Shown here: piece after piece, positions 17,491 to 25,348 of the stretch
How positions within the stretch are numbered: the first letter of the stretch is position 1
Layout: each line of letters opens with the position of its first letter
Assembly: GCF_030348825.1 (NCBI RefSeq)
Contig: NZ_JAUCES010000005.1
Coordinates: forward strand, 3,100,001 to 3,164,000
Length of the DNA: 64,000 bases
DNA from: Fictibacillus sp. b24
Lineage (GTDB): Bacteria; Bacillota; Bacilli; Bacillales; Fictibacillaceae
Direction: 5' to 3'
The notes under the pieces: generated by a model
The model's database searches: none
What the model was told of the DNA's origin: nothing
What the model saw: the letters and a program-made list of their open reading frames with translations, nothing else
Made by a program: the position numbers and the translations under genes

Positions 17491-17495
17491 TCCTC

Positions 17496-17613
17496 CTCTT
17501 ATCTTTCAGATCAAAAACGATCTGTAGGAATTGGCACCTTTCCAAACCAAATGTGGTTTGTTGGTTGCCGGGCTTCATCGGGCCTAGTCCCTCCGCCTCT
17601 CTGGATAAGAGAT
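17496..17613 (-). promoter_or_regulatory. S-box (SAM-I) riboswitch controlling metY
   Basis: Read on the minus strand, the aptamer opens with CTCTTATCCAGAGAGGCGGA. It continues with GGGACTAGGCCCGATGAAGC and CCGGCAACC, the invariant S-box core, then GGTGCCAATTCC, and closes with GATAAGAG. The P1 arms are at 17604-17613 and 17496-17503. A terminator follows directly, so SAM binding should turn metY off at high methionine status, as for S-box genes generally. Confidence 0.97.
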
Positions 17614-17787
17614 AATTAAATTATGTTTAACACATTACCGTGCTGATGTTTGTATTGTTCTTGAATAGGATTATAGAGGAAGACGTTTTAAAAAGTCAAC
17701 CGTTTTTTGAAAAATCATAAAAGTTATACAAAAGACTTAGTGTTCAACTGTCAGCTTTGAATTAAGATTATGCCCATGCTATGCCAA
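17614..17787. other. AT-rich spacer upstream of the S-box
   Basis: This spacer separates the S-box leader from the end of the kinase-like gene. It must hold the metY promoter; I see candidate CATAAT-like -10 sequence near 17620-17630 but no convincing -35. Confidence 0.4.
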
Positions 17788-18897
17788 TTATGCTAACTTT
17801 GTTCCACTTTTTTCATCGGTCCACTGAAATTCTTCAATCCTTTTCACAAGTACCGGTATTCGGTTGGCGATTGCCTCCCTTTCTCCGTAACGAATTTTTT
17901 GTTCAGACGTTAATTCATCAGACTGGAGCAGTTCCCAATGCGATGCAGCTAAACTTGTCAACTGAATGAACTCTTCTTGTTTCACTCTCTGTTTTACAAT
18001 AAGGTCGCCATTAGAATATCCTTCTAAAAATCCATCTGCCATTCTGTGCAATCTGTCTTCAAAACGATCAAATTCATGTTTTGCATAGCGTTGTGCATTA
18101 AAGAACGTCGGGTACAGAGTTCGGTAGTTATTCATTAAGTTTCCAGCTAATGAATCTCCGCTATATAGAATAGGCACTGGATCGATTAGACTTACTCTGC
18201 CGTCTAAGTGAAGCAATAAATTTTCAGTTGAAGTATCTTGATTTGTAAAACTTATTGTTTGGTGTTTAATCTCTCTATTCTTCATACATTCTTGAAGCTG
18301 AATAAGAGCTGCTGGCTGTATAGAGCTGTTATAAGTATCTATAAACTTTTTAAAATCAGAGATATACTCTTCGTTCTCTTTCTTCATAAACTCAGAAACA
18401 TTCGACTGAAGCTGACCTTCGATGTTCTTTCCGTTCCATTGCAGATATCCAAAGCCTTTTAATCCATGTTGAGCATCATTCATATTCCTGAAGAACTCAC
18501 CCAATTCTGCACCTACTTGAAACGCTTCTACATATGTAAAATGTTCAAGTTTAATGGCTTTACCTGCATACGACTCAACCGTAAACGTTTTGTCTTTTTC
18601 TACATGGTAGTAAAAGAATTCTGGACAGATTCCCGGCTTAACTGAGTTAGCGAGTTCATAGTACGCTTTTGTACCAGCATATTCGGCGTAAGAAGCCGAT
18701 TCATCAAACTCAACTTTTCTGCCATATGCTTCTGCTTTAGGAAACCGAACGACTACCGGGTCACCCGTACGCAACTGAACGAGATAAGCATAATGCCAAG
18801 CCCCTTCGCCTAAGTATTGCACTTGCGTTGGATCTTTAAGCTCTCCAAGTCCACTTTTTTGCAGAGCATAGTCAATCAAATCAAATGTCTCTTTCAT
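17788..18897 (-). CDS. Protein kinase-like/aminoglycoside phosphotransferase-fold protein
   Basis: I choose the ATG at 18897 (369 residues, MKETFDLIDYALQ), which follows AGAAAGAGGA; the frame continues to 18978 without a ribosome site. The N-lobe-like LGEGAWHYAYLVQL, VVVRFPK (candidate ATP lysine) and the C-lobe NQDTSTENLLLHLDGRVSLIDP resemble the HxDxxxxN and D-x-D/P catalytic elements of APH-fold kinases. The first His is replaced by Asn in NQD. The substrate is unknown, and resistance should not be assumed. Its 5' spacer contains the perfect 20-bp tandem array. Confidence 0.65.
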   Translation of the reverse strand: MKETFDLIDYALQKSGLGELKDPTQVQYLGEGAWHYAYLVQLRTGDPVVVRFPKAEAYGRKVEFDESASYAEYAGTKAYYELANSVKPGICPEFFYYHVEKDKTFTVESYAGKAIKLEHFTYVEAFQVGAELGEFFRNMNDAQHGLKGFGYLQWNGKNIEGQLQSNVSEFMKKENEEYISDFKKFIDTYNSSIQPAALIQLQECMKNREIKHQTISFTNQDTSTENLLLHLDGRVSLIDPVPILYSGDSLAGNLMNNYRTLYPTFFNAQRYAKHEFDRFEDRLHRMADGFLEGYSNGDLIVKQRVKQEEFIQLTSLAASHWELLQSDELTSEQKIRYGEREAIANRIPVLVKRIEEFQWTDEKSGTKLA

Positions 18898-19060
18898 AAG
18901 ATGTTCCTCTTTCTTTTTATGAAAATACGTTTTATGAAACACATATTCGGTAACTGTCGAAAAAAATCCTTTTTTCATTTAAAAATTTGTAGGTCTGAAG
19001 TCACAGGGAGATGGATGAGTGGAAGATACAGAGGATGGGATTTCAAAGTTCTGAGGCGTT

Positions 19061-19375
19061 TCGTATGGCGCTCGTATTTTTCGTATGGCGCTCGTATTTT
19101 TCGTATGGCGCTCGTATTTTTCGTATGGCGCTCGTATTTTTCGTATGGCGCTCGTATTTTTCGTATGGCGCTCGTATTTTTCGTATGGCGCTCGTATTTT
19201 TCGTATGGCGCTCGTATTTTTCGTATGGCGCTCGTATTTTTCGTATGGCGCTCGTATTTTTCGTATGGCGCTCGTATTTTTCGTATGGCGCTCGTATTTT
19301 TCGTATGGCGCTCGTATTTTTCGTATGGCGCTCGTATTTTTCGTATGGCGCTCGTATTTTTCGTATGGCGCTCGT
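19061..19375. repeat. Perfect tandem array, 20-bp unit x 15.75
   Basis: The unit TCGTATGGCGCTCGTATTTT repeats without a single mismatch, 15 full copies plus the first 15 bases of a sixteenth. Because 20 is not a multiple of 3, several frames on both strands stay open and produce long artificial ORFs of up to about 200 codons. The array lies between the nitroreductase stop (19434) and the kinase-like gene start (18897), within the latter's upstream region. Confidence 0.98.
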
Positions 19376-19433
19376 CCAGCGTGCACGATGTGCCGCTGAA
19401 CGAGCTTCAAACCATAAAAATTTCTTGTAAGTC

Positions 19434-20081
19434 TTAATCTACGTATGTCACGATCTCTTCTACTGCTTTTCGTGCCAGTTTTTTCGGCTGATCTTGCGGA
19501 TGACCAAGTGATATGACCATATTGATCTGCTTCTCAGACGAAATATCCAGATATTCACGAATTGCATCTTGAGCCAATAACACAGGGCCTGTCATCGGAC
19601 ATGAACCTAGACCACGCGCATGTGCTGCCAGCATTAAGTTCTGGATTGCGAGACAGCTGCTCTTAATCCCTTCTTCTTCCCATACGGATTCTTCCGCAAG
19701 CTCGATCGGATCAAAGATTTTTTCTCGGAACTTCGACTCGTATGGAGTAGCTAAACAGATGATTAACACAGGAGCTCCTGAGAATGCTGTTGCATAAGGA
19801 CCAAACGAACGAGTCAGTAATTTCGCTTCCTTCGTTTTGCCGTTGCCTTCCGCTCTGGCTGCCAATTTATGAATAGCATCCCACGTCATCTCTTCAATTT
19901 TTTTCACTTTATCTTTGTTGCGGATTACGATGAATTCCCATGTTTGAGAGTTGGTATCACTCGGCGCATAGCGAGCGCAATCCATGATCTCATAAATATC
20001 TTCTTGAGCAACTGATTCATCTGTAAACTTACGAACACTTCTTCTGCCGTGCACGATTTCTTTAAAATCTTCGTATTTCAT
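19434..20081 (-). CDS. Nitroreductase family protein
   Basis: This 215-residue flavoprotein has the FMN-binding N-terminal GRRSVRKFTDESV, the ARYAPSDTNSQTWEFIV motif and GLGSCPMTGPVL near residue 150, all typical of the NfsB/FRP family. Such enzymes reduce nitro compounds, quinones or related electrophiles using NAD(P)H as dimers. The ATG follows AGAGGAG, with a SigA-type promoter upstream. It is monocistronic. The substrate is unknown. Confidence 0.9.
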   Translation of the reverse strand: MKYEDFKEIVHGRRSVRKFTDESVAQEDIYEIMDCARYAPSDTNSQTWEFIVIRNKDKVKKIEEMTWDAIHKLAARAEGNGKTKEAKLLTRSFGPYATAFSGAPVLIICLATPYESKFREKIFDPIELAEESVWEEEGIKSSCLAIQNLMLAAHARGLGSCPMTGPVLLAQDAIREYLDISSEKQINMVISLGHPQDQPKKLARKAVEEIVTYVD

Positions 20082-20121
20082 GATTGTCTCCTCTGACTCA
20101 ATGAATGTATTAACTTCTTGT

Positions 20122-20150
20122 ATTATACAAAAAATTGGAACCGTCTACAA
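20122..20150 (-). promoter_or_regulatory. SigA-type promoter of the nitroreductase gene
   Basis: On the minus strand TTGTAG (20150-20145) and perfect TATAAT (20127-20122) are separated by 17 bases, about 40 bases before the ATG. Confidence 0.65.
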
Positions 20151-20156
20151 AACACC

Positions 20157-20187
20157 TAAAAAAACAGTGCCTATTTCGCACTGTTTT
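20157..20187 (-). terminator. Intrinsic terminator overlapping a stop codon
   Basis: AAACAGTGC pairs with GCACTGTTT and is followed by a T-run on the minus strand. The TAG of the 73-residue membrane protein is in the loop. Confidence 0.8.
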
Positions 20188-20392
20188 CTGCATCGATCTC
20201 TTTTTTCGTTTTTATTCTTAAGCCAATTACAATTAGAGATAGACCTAATAAAATACTGACAAAATTCAGCGGGTCCACATTTAGGCTTTCTCTTTGGACA
20301 TTTAATTTCTCTACATACGTTCCGATCAGATACGTGCTAATTAGAACGATTATTCCGGCAGTAATCAACCCGGCTTTTACATATGGTTTCAT
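20171..20392 (-). CDS. Small two-helix membrane protein
   Basis: This is a 73-residue protein with two hydrophobic helices, AGLITAGIIVLISTYLIGTYV (residues 7-27) and FVSILLGLSLIVIGLRI (about 44-60), and a charged C-terminus. The ATG follows AAAGGTGG. No family is recognised. It sits between the nitroreductase and a larger membrane protein on the same strand with separate terminators. Confidence 0.7.
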   Translation of the reverse strand: MKPYVKAGLITAGIIVLISTYLIGTYVEKLNVQRESLNVDPLNFVSILLGLSLIVIGLRIKTKKEIDAENSAK

Positions 20393-20476
20393 TGTAAAAC
20401 CACCTTTTCCCTTTTACATCTAACTTATTCTAGGAAAAAGACAGAATACCTTTTATCTAAAAACTAATCGAGTGAA

Positions 20477-20998
20477 CTAATTTGCTTTTGCTAAATTCAT
20501 ATGCTTCTCAACAAATGATCGAACGTTATCCTCTTCTTTTTTCTTAATCACGAACTCCACATATTTGTCACCCGTATGAAAACGAACCAAACCCCAGCTC
20601 GGATATCCAGGGTTTTCCGCCTGAAGTCCTGTAATCCAATCTACGGAATCGATCTGTTTCCAGTTATAAAACTTTGTAGCAGAGACAACACCTTTTTTAC
20701 CGATCGCACCTCGCAAGAACTGAGTGAAATAAAGAAGTGTGAGTATAACAAGTAAGCAGATCATTAAAATATTCACAGGCATGGAGAGCTTCAAAAAACC
20801 AAATCCTTGCGTGACGAGAACAATAATAATGATCTCATTTGTCCAAAAATTCTTTTGTGTATATTCTCCGCTATATGACAATCCGTAAACAGGGACGGCT
20901 CTCTTTTTATCTTTAAAATTTTTGAAGAGGTGATAAAGTGCTATGCCGATTCCAGATGCAATTAAGATACCAAATACCACGTCTAATAAAATACCCAT
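20477..20998 (-). CDS. Membrane protein with three TM helices and a soluble tail
   Basis: The frame runs to 21067, but GCGGGGTG precedes the ATG at 20998, giving 173 residues (MGILLDVVFG). Hydrophobic helices are at about residues 4-24, 49-66 and 70-92. The C-terminal ~75 residues (ATKFYNWKQIDSVDWITGL, FHTGDKYVEFVIKKKEED) look like a small PH-like/DUF5673-type cytoplasmic domain. Function is unknown. Confidence 0.65.
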   Translation of the reverse strand: MGILLDVVFGILIASGIGIALYHLFKNFKDKKRAVPVYGLSYSGEYTQKNFWTNEIIIIVLVTQGFGFLKLSMPVNILMICLLVILTLLYFTQFLRGAIGKKGVVSATKFYNWKQIDSVDWITGLQAENPGYPSWGLVRFHTGDKYVEFVIKKKEEDNVRSFVEKHMNLAKAN

Positions 20999-21067
20999 GT
21001 AAAACACCCCGCATTTCATATATAGGTATATACGAAAAATATTGGAAAAAGTTTCAAAACCACTCAT

Positions 21068-21097
21068 AAAAAAAGACGCTAAAAATGCTTAGCGCCT
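21068..21097 (-). terminator. Terminator of the PAP2 gene
   Basis: GGCGCTAAGC pairs imperfectly with TTAGCGTC and is followed by TTTTTTT on the minus strand. Confidence 0.75.
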
Positions 21098-21700
21098 AAC
21101 AAACAATTGATATGTTTTTATAACTGCAGAATTGTAAAACACTCCGCCAGCTATTCCTGCAATTACATCCAGCACATAATGAACGCCTAACTTTACTCTG
21201 CTTACCCCGATTAAAAATAGAAACACGATATAGCCTGCTATAATCTTAGTGTTCTTATATAAGCCGGAGAAACTAAGCAGCAAGCTATAAAAGGCAGCTG
21301 CATTCATAGCATGAGCACTCGGGTACCCGTACGGACTAGCTTTGACTCTTCTTTCCCATTCAGGAGGTGTTCTTTTAAACAGCTGTTTAAAAAGTGTGGT
21401 TAAAAGCCGGATGCCAATTATGTTAAAGATCATGATGTTCCTTTTATCTCGATCTCCTGTGTTATTGTAGCTTAGAAACAAGATTATACCTAATGGAATC
21501 GTAAAAAAACCTGATCCCAGCCTAGTGAAAAACAGCATGAATGGATTTGAAAAGAATTTTGAATCATAAATTGACCGGCTGCAGCTTTCATCAAGTGAAC
21601 GGTATGGATCTTGATTTCTCACAATTGTTAAAACGATAAAAACCGTCCCGGTAATCAATAAAACAAGAATGGATAAGGAAGAAGTTTTCGTTTTTTTCAT
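21089..21700 (-). CDS. PAP2 family membrane phosphatase
   Basis: This is a 203-residue membrane protein with about five helices and the type 2 phosphatidic acid phosphatase signature. Motif 1 is KQLFKRTPP near residue 108, motif 2 is YPSAHAMN near 126, and motif 3 is SRVKLGVHYVLDV near 165. The family dephosphorylates lipid phosphates such as phosphatidate or undecaprenyl pyrophosphate at the outer face of the membrane; the lipid cannot be assigned. The ATG follows GAAGGTG. Confidence 0.88.
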   Translation of the reverse strand: MKKTKTSSLSILVLLITGTVFIVLTIVRNQDPYRSLDESCSRSIYDSKFFSNPFMLFFTRLGSGFFTIPLGIILFLSYNNTGDRDKRNIMIFNIIGIRLLTTLFKQLFKRTPPEWERRVKASPYGYPSAHAMNAAAFYSLLLSFSGLYKNTKIIAGYIVFLFLIGVSRVKLGVHYVLDVIAGIAGGVFYNSAVIKTYQLFVRR

Positions 21701-21764
21701 AGAGTCCCAACACCTTCATCATATATACTGAAGTTATTTTTTTCCTGGAACCCTATTTCTATAC

Positions 21765-21794
21765 GAAAAAAGACACCTCATCAAAAGGTGTCTT
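21765..21794 (-). terminator. Terminator of the general stress gene
   Basis: AAGACACCTT / AAGGTGTCTT with a six-base loop, followed by T-rich sequence on the minus strand. Confidence 0.85.
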
Positions 21795-21807
21795 CCTAAG
21801 TATTGCA

Positions 21808-22239
21808 TTATTTTCGTTCCACCATGACGAGAATCTTTCCGTCCTGCAGATCCTGCATGTAGCGTTCTGCATCATCTTTTGTCACGTCCATATTTAGAAG
21901 TATTTCTTTCATATCCTTTTCACCGTCATCAAACATTGCTGCAAAAGGACCAGCTGCGAGAAGAGGACCAACACCTGGAACCCCAAGGCCCGGAACGGCG
22001 ATACCGCCTCCGATTCCTGTTAAAAAGCCGGCAATCGTTCCATAAGTGGCATTATCCACGTCATCGTCCAAAACTCTTTCTTCTTTAACATGTGTTTCGT
22101 CAGCAACACTGTCTATCATTTCATCGTCTTTAGCAACAATAGAAATTTCGGATGGATGATAGCCTTTTTCAACGAGTGCTTTGATCGCGCCAACCGCTTC
22201 TTCTTCTCTTGTGTATGTACCGATAATATCTTTTTTCAT
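21808..22239 (-). CDS. General stress protein (GSP17M/YflT-like domain)
   Basis: The ATG at 22239 follows GGAGGG, giving 143 residues. The N-terminal DIIGTYTREEEAVGAIKALVEKGY and ISIVAKDDE match the general stress protein 17M-like domain. A glycine-rich hydrophobic middle (TIAGFLTGIGGGIAVPGLGV) and an acidic C-terminal half (DVTKDDAERYMQDLQDGKILVMVE) complete the typical layout. A SigB-type promoter is directly upstream, which supports a role in the general stress response. Biochemical function in this family is unknown. Confidence 0.88.
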   Translation of the reverse strand: MKKDIIGTYTREEEAVGAIKALVEKGYHPSEISIVAKDDEMIDSVADETHVKEERVLDDDVDNATYGTIAGFLTGIGGGIAVPGLGVPGVGPLLAAGPFAAMFDDGEKDMKEILLNMDVTKDDAERYMQDLQDGKILVMVERK

Positions 22240-22272
22240 TTGGTTTCCCTCCAAACGGTTCTTTACATGTAG

Positions 22273-22298
22273 GTTCCCCTGTTAAACACATTTTAAAC
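22273..22298 (-). promoter_or_regulatory. SigB-type promoter
   Basis: On the minus strand GTTTAA (22298-22293) and GGGAAC (22278-22273) are separated by 14 bases, matching the SigB consensus GTTTWW-N12-15-GGGWAW at all but the last position. It lies between the corA stop and the general stress gene. Confidence 0.75.
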
Positions 22299-22303
22299 AG
22301 CTG

Positions 22304-23257
22304 TTAATCCTGTTCGAACCACCCTTTTTTCTTAAACCAAATGGACATCACGATACCTAATAAAACCATAAAGCCAAGTACGTAAAAGTAACCATTCTCT
22401 GTTTGAAGCTCTGGCATGTTAACAAAGTTCATTCCATATAATCCCGCAATGAACGTTAATGGCATGAAGATCGTTGTGATGACCGTTAATGTTTTCATGA
22501 TATTGTTCATTCGATACGAGTTTAACGAAATATAGTTATCCCGAATATCTGACGTCATCTCTCGAGCTGAAGTCATCATATCAGTCAACCTCAAGAGATG
22601 GTCATAGATGTCATGAAAATAGGACCTTTCATCCGCATCCAAACCAACTCGTTTTGACTCAAGCATACGGTATAAAAGCTCACGCATCGGTACAACCGTT
22701 TTTCTTAATGTCAGCAGATCCCCTCTAATATCAAAAATCTGATTGATCAGCTTTGGCGCTTCATCATCTTCATTGCTTTCGATGGAAATTACGCGCTCTT
22801 CTAATTCATGCATGATCGGAAAATACATATCTACAAGCTTATCCATCAGCTTATGCACAAGTTCGTTTTTTCCCAATTCTGACGGAACGGTCTCTAACCC
22901 TCTTAAATAATTCCATACAAAATCAATCTCAGGAACGTTCGCCTTATGAAAAGTTACGACACTGTTCTTTGTAGTAAAGATATCAACTTCTGTCGCTTCA
23001 AGTGTCTTTTGATCCAAAGCATGAACAACATAAAACAAGTGCTCTTCATAGAATTCTACCTTTGGCCGCTGCAGTGCATTTACACAGTCCTCTACTGCCA
23101 AGGGATGAAAGTCAAAAAACGAGCGAAGAAGGTTTGTTTCACCAGGAGTAGGACTGTTAAAATCCACCCAGAACCAATCCGGCTGCATTTCAGCCAATTG
23201 CCTAAATGGCGGGTTGAGAATTACTTTTTGATCAATAATCGCTATTGTTCGAATCAT
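22304..23257 (-). CDS. corA: CorA family magnesium/divalent cation transporter
   Basis: This is a 317-residue protein with a large acidic N-terminal cytoplasmic domain, long stalk helices and two C-terminal TM helices. The signature YGMNFVNMPE sits between TM1 (LTVITTIFMPLTFIAGLYGMN) and TM2 (FYVLGFMVLLGIVMSIWF). GMN is the selectivity-filter motif of CorA channels. It forms a homopentamer that imports Mg2+ (or Co2+/Ni2+). The C-terminus is lysine-rich as expected. The ATG follows GGAGGTC. I looked for an M-box leader upstream and did not find one. Confidence 0.93.
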   Translation of the reverse strand: MIRTIAIIDQKVILNPPFRQLAEMQPDWFWVDFNSPTPGETNLLRSFFDFHPLAVEDCVNALQRPKVEFYEEHLFYVVHALDQKTLEATEVDIFTTKNSVVTFHKANVPEIDFVWNYLRGLETVPSELGKNELVHKLMDKLVDMYFPIMHELEERVISIESNEDDEAPKLINQIFDIRGDLLTLRKTVVPMRELLYRMLESKRVGLDADERSYFHDIYDHLLRLTDMMTSAREMTSDIRDNYISLNSYRMNNIMKTLTVITTIFMPLTFIAGLYGMNFVNMPELQTENGYFYVLGFMVLLGIVMSIWFKKKGWFEQD

Positions 23258-23571
23258 GAGCAGACCTCCTCTCTCTTTCTCTTAGGCTGTCTTCGCATAC
23301 AATGTTGCTCTTTACAGTAGTTTTCCTCTGCTGATGTTTGATAAACAACAATCCTTTAGAAAAGAGCTTTCTTTTATATTATCATTTCCATAATCTTCTT
23401 AACTCTTTTCGCGTATTTCAAACATTTTTTCTTTTCACATGCGGTATTTTTCTACAATAAGTCATGAAATTTACTTTTTCAAATGAATTAGCAGGAGTAG
23501 GATTAAAAAATCAACTTCACTATTCCCTTTTTCTGTTAAAATAACATTAAAGAAAAAATCGGGAGGTAACG
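23258..23571. other. Spacer between divergent corA and a hypothetical gene
   Basis: This AT-rich 314-base spacer between two divergently transcribed genes must hold promoters for both. I see no repeat, hairpin or riboswitch that I can support. A minus-strand open frame in it lacks a ribosome binding site. Confidence 0.4.
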
Positions 23572-24276
23572 ATGAAAAAGATATTAATAATAGCTTGTGT
23601 GTGTATCGCCTTTTTCGTTTCAGGTGTTTCTGTTTACAGTTATATGAACGAAAAAAATCGTTACGCATCAGTTACCGTTGTTCCCGAAAAGCGTGATGAC
23701 CTTCCGCTTTATAAAGGGTTAGAATTTCAAGAACATAACTATTTAATCAAAGGAAATCATTGGTATGACGTTTATGGGTTTTATAAAAAGCAGATGCCTC
23801 TTCATGGCTGGAAACTTGTTCATAAACAAGCATTCATTGAAGATTGGGGCGGGTTTATGATGACCTGGGAAAAGGATGGTAAAGAACTGCATATAGGCGG
23901 CGGATGGATTCCTAATGAAAACACAACAGAAGTTAGGTTTGACCTTAGACCTATTATGCGCAGCACGAATTGGATTGAGGCGATCCCGAGCAGTATTTGT
24001 GTTTATGCTAATAAAGAAGCTGACACTTGCAGCACAATAACCGATCTTAACAAGATTGAGCAATTTGTTAAATGGGTTAATGATGAAGCAATTGATAAAG
24101 AAGATGCTTCCCTTCAAAAGGATTACGGGATTGTCGAAGTGAACGGTAAAAAAATCGAAATTCATTATGACCCTGAACTCCCTTCTTTCACCTTAAAATC
24201 TGCTGATGGCCGTAAACAGCTGAAACCAGAGCCTTTATTGGAACTTTTGGGATTAACAGAATTACAGACAAAGTAA
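23572..24276 (+). CDS. Membrane-anchored hypothetical protein
   Basis: This 234-residue protein starts at ATG after GGGAGG. The N-terminal segment (IIACVCIAFFVSGVSVYSY, residues 6-24) is a signal anchor. The mature part begins with a DDLPLYKGLEF... MPLHGWKLVHK pattern like extracellular accessory domains in Bacillota. The C-terminal half (IEIHYDPELPSFTLKSADGRKQLKP) is unassigned. Two cysteines near residues 142 and 151 could form a disulfide. It is transcribed alone and no function is claimed. Confidence 0.7.
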   Translation: MKKILIIACVCIAFFVSGVSVYSYMNEKNRYASVTVVPEKRDDLPLYKGLEFQEHNYLIKGNHWYDVYGFYKKQMPLHGWKLVHKQAFIEDWGGFMMTWEKDGKELHIGGGWIPNENTTEVRFDLRPIMRSTNWIEAIPSSICVYANKEADTCSTITDLNKIEQFVKWVNDEAIDKEDASLQKDYGIVEVNGKKIEIHYDPELPSFTLKSADGRKQLKPEPLLELLGLTELQTK

Positions 24277-24311
24277 AACCTTGGTCCGCTTTTTCGGCCA
24301 AGGTTTTTTTA
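24277..24311. terminator. Bidirectional terminator
   Basis: AACCTTGGTCCG pairs with CGGCCAAGGTT and is followed by TTTTTT. It is shared by converging genes and touches the VanW stop. Confidence 0.88.
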
Positions 24312-25136
24312 TGCCTCTTTTTGACTGGTTTCTAAGAGAGGTTCATACATCATGATTGCATGGTTTTCTGTTACATATTCATCATCAATCTGCTGCTTCA
24401 TCTTGTTGAACACTTTGCGATGAATAAGATTGTGTCTGAGATAACCACCCCAATATGCCGGTGTGATCCAATGTTCTTTTTCATACACTTGGTATGATTG
24501 CAGTGGTTCCTGCTCAGTTCGCCATTCTCCAACAAGATGAGTATCCGTCAGGTAAAGGTGAAGCTGGTAGTTTTTATCGGTCGTGTTTTTGATCTGCAGA
24601 TCCAAATAATTATAAGCACAGGTTGCTCCGCTTCCGAATGGCTGTGTGCGCTTTGAATCAGGAAACACATCATAGCTATGCCGATGACGCTCCGTTACGG
24701 TCAGCGGTGTGTGCAGCGTCATCCAGTAAATCAAGTTGGACAGCTGACAAAGCCCTCCTCCCGTTCCCTTTTTAAACGTTCCGTAGAACAGAACCATTCC
24801 ATCAACGTAGCCTTTCGAACGGGTTGTCGTTCCGATTCCCTTCCAATAGGAAAATGTCTCTCCAGGCTTAACCACGATTCCGTTTAATCGTTTAATGGCG
24901 ATCTGAAGATTTTTCACTTTGTTGTGCTGATACCACATGTCCACGTCTTTCAATTTCCGAAGAAGAATGGTCTGATGCGAAAAACTGACGAAAGGAAGTT
25001 TTTCGCTGCTTATACTTTTTGCATATTTCTTATCATCGGTAAACCATTCTATGTATCTTTTTAACGTATAATACTTTTTGCCTAGCGAGATTCGAAATGC
25101 CGAACGCCGCTTCGGACGCAGGTCAAAATGGTTCAT
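24309..25136 (-). CDS. VanW family protein
   Basis: The ATG at 25136 follows AGAGGGGGT, giving 275 residues; an upstream extension of 31 codons would have to translate a GGGGTCAGACCCC palindrome and is rejected. The conserved VanW core is present: KPGETFSYWKGIGTTTRSKGY, GTGGGLCQLSNLIYW, and HRHSYDVFPD. VanW proteins occur in vancomycin-resistance clusters and, alone, in many Bacillota, where their role in the cell envelope is undefined. No van genes are nearby, so resistance is not implied. Confidence 0.88.
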   Translation of the reverse strand: MNHFDLRPKRRSAFRISLGKKYYTLKRYIEWFTDDKKYAKSISSEKLPFVSFSHQTILLRKLKDVDMWYQHNKVKNLQIAIKRLNGIVVKPGETFSYWKGIGTTTRSKGYVDGMVLFYGTFKKGTGGGLCQLSNLIYWMTLHTPLTVTERHRHSYDVFPDSKRTQPFGSGATCAYNYLDLQIKNTTDKNYQLHLYLTDTHLVGEWRTEQEPLQSYQVYEKEHWITPAYWGGYLRHNLIHRKVFNKMKQQIDDEYVTENHAIMMYEPLLETSQKEA

Positions 25137-25176
25137 CCTGTACCCCCTCTTGCTCAATTTCAGCGCGGGAAATAAA

Positions 25177-25195
25177 TTGTTTGGGGTCAGACCCC
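25177..25195. repeat. GGGGTCAGACCCC palindrome, copy 1
   Basis: TTGTTTGGGGTCAGACCCC occurs here, upstream of the VanW start, and again at 43002-43020. The 13-bp core is a perfect inverted repeat. I recall this motif as a widespread short dispersed sequence in bacteria, often near Y1 transposase-related elements; none is present here. Confidence 0.7.
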
Positions 25196-25348
25196 ATTTC
25201 CCACAATCTTCTAATTCTTTATTTTCCATTTATATTCCTTCAATTGATACGTTATAGTGAAGTTAATGATGAATTAAATTTCACAAATTTTATTTTTTAT
25301 GATAAGAATTAGTTTGTTAATCGCTGATTCGTTTGGAGGAATACTTGG

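Noticed and set aside
17788-18897. Aminoglycoside resistance phosphotransferase
   Set aside because: Only the general kinase fold is recognisable; the catalytic HxD is changed to NQD and nothing points to antibiotics.
19061-19375. CRISPR array
   Set aside because: There are no unique spacers; the repeat is directly tandem, and no cas genes are near.
18817-19437. Overlapping long ORFs of 104-206 codons on both strands over the tandem array
   Set aside because: They arise because the 20-bp unit lacks stops in several frames. None has a ribosome binding site with a sensible start, and the 20-residue period is just three DNA units.
23258-23400. M-box magnesium riboswitch upstream of corA
   Set aside because: The conserved M-box core sequences are absent and no terminator/antiterminator pair is seen.
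24309-25136. VanW protein as evidence of vancomycin resistance
   Set aside because: No vanH/A/X or vanR/S genes are nearby; lone VanW proteins are common in Bacillota.
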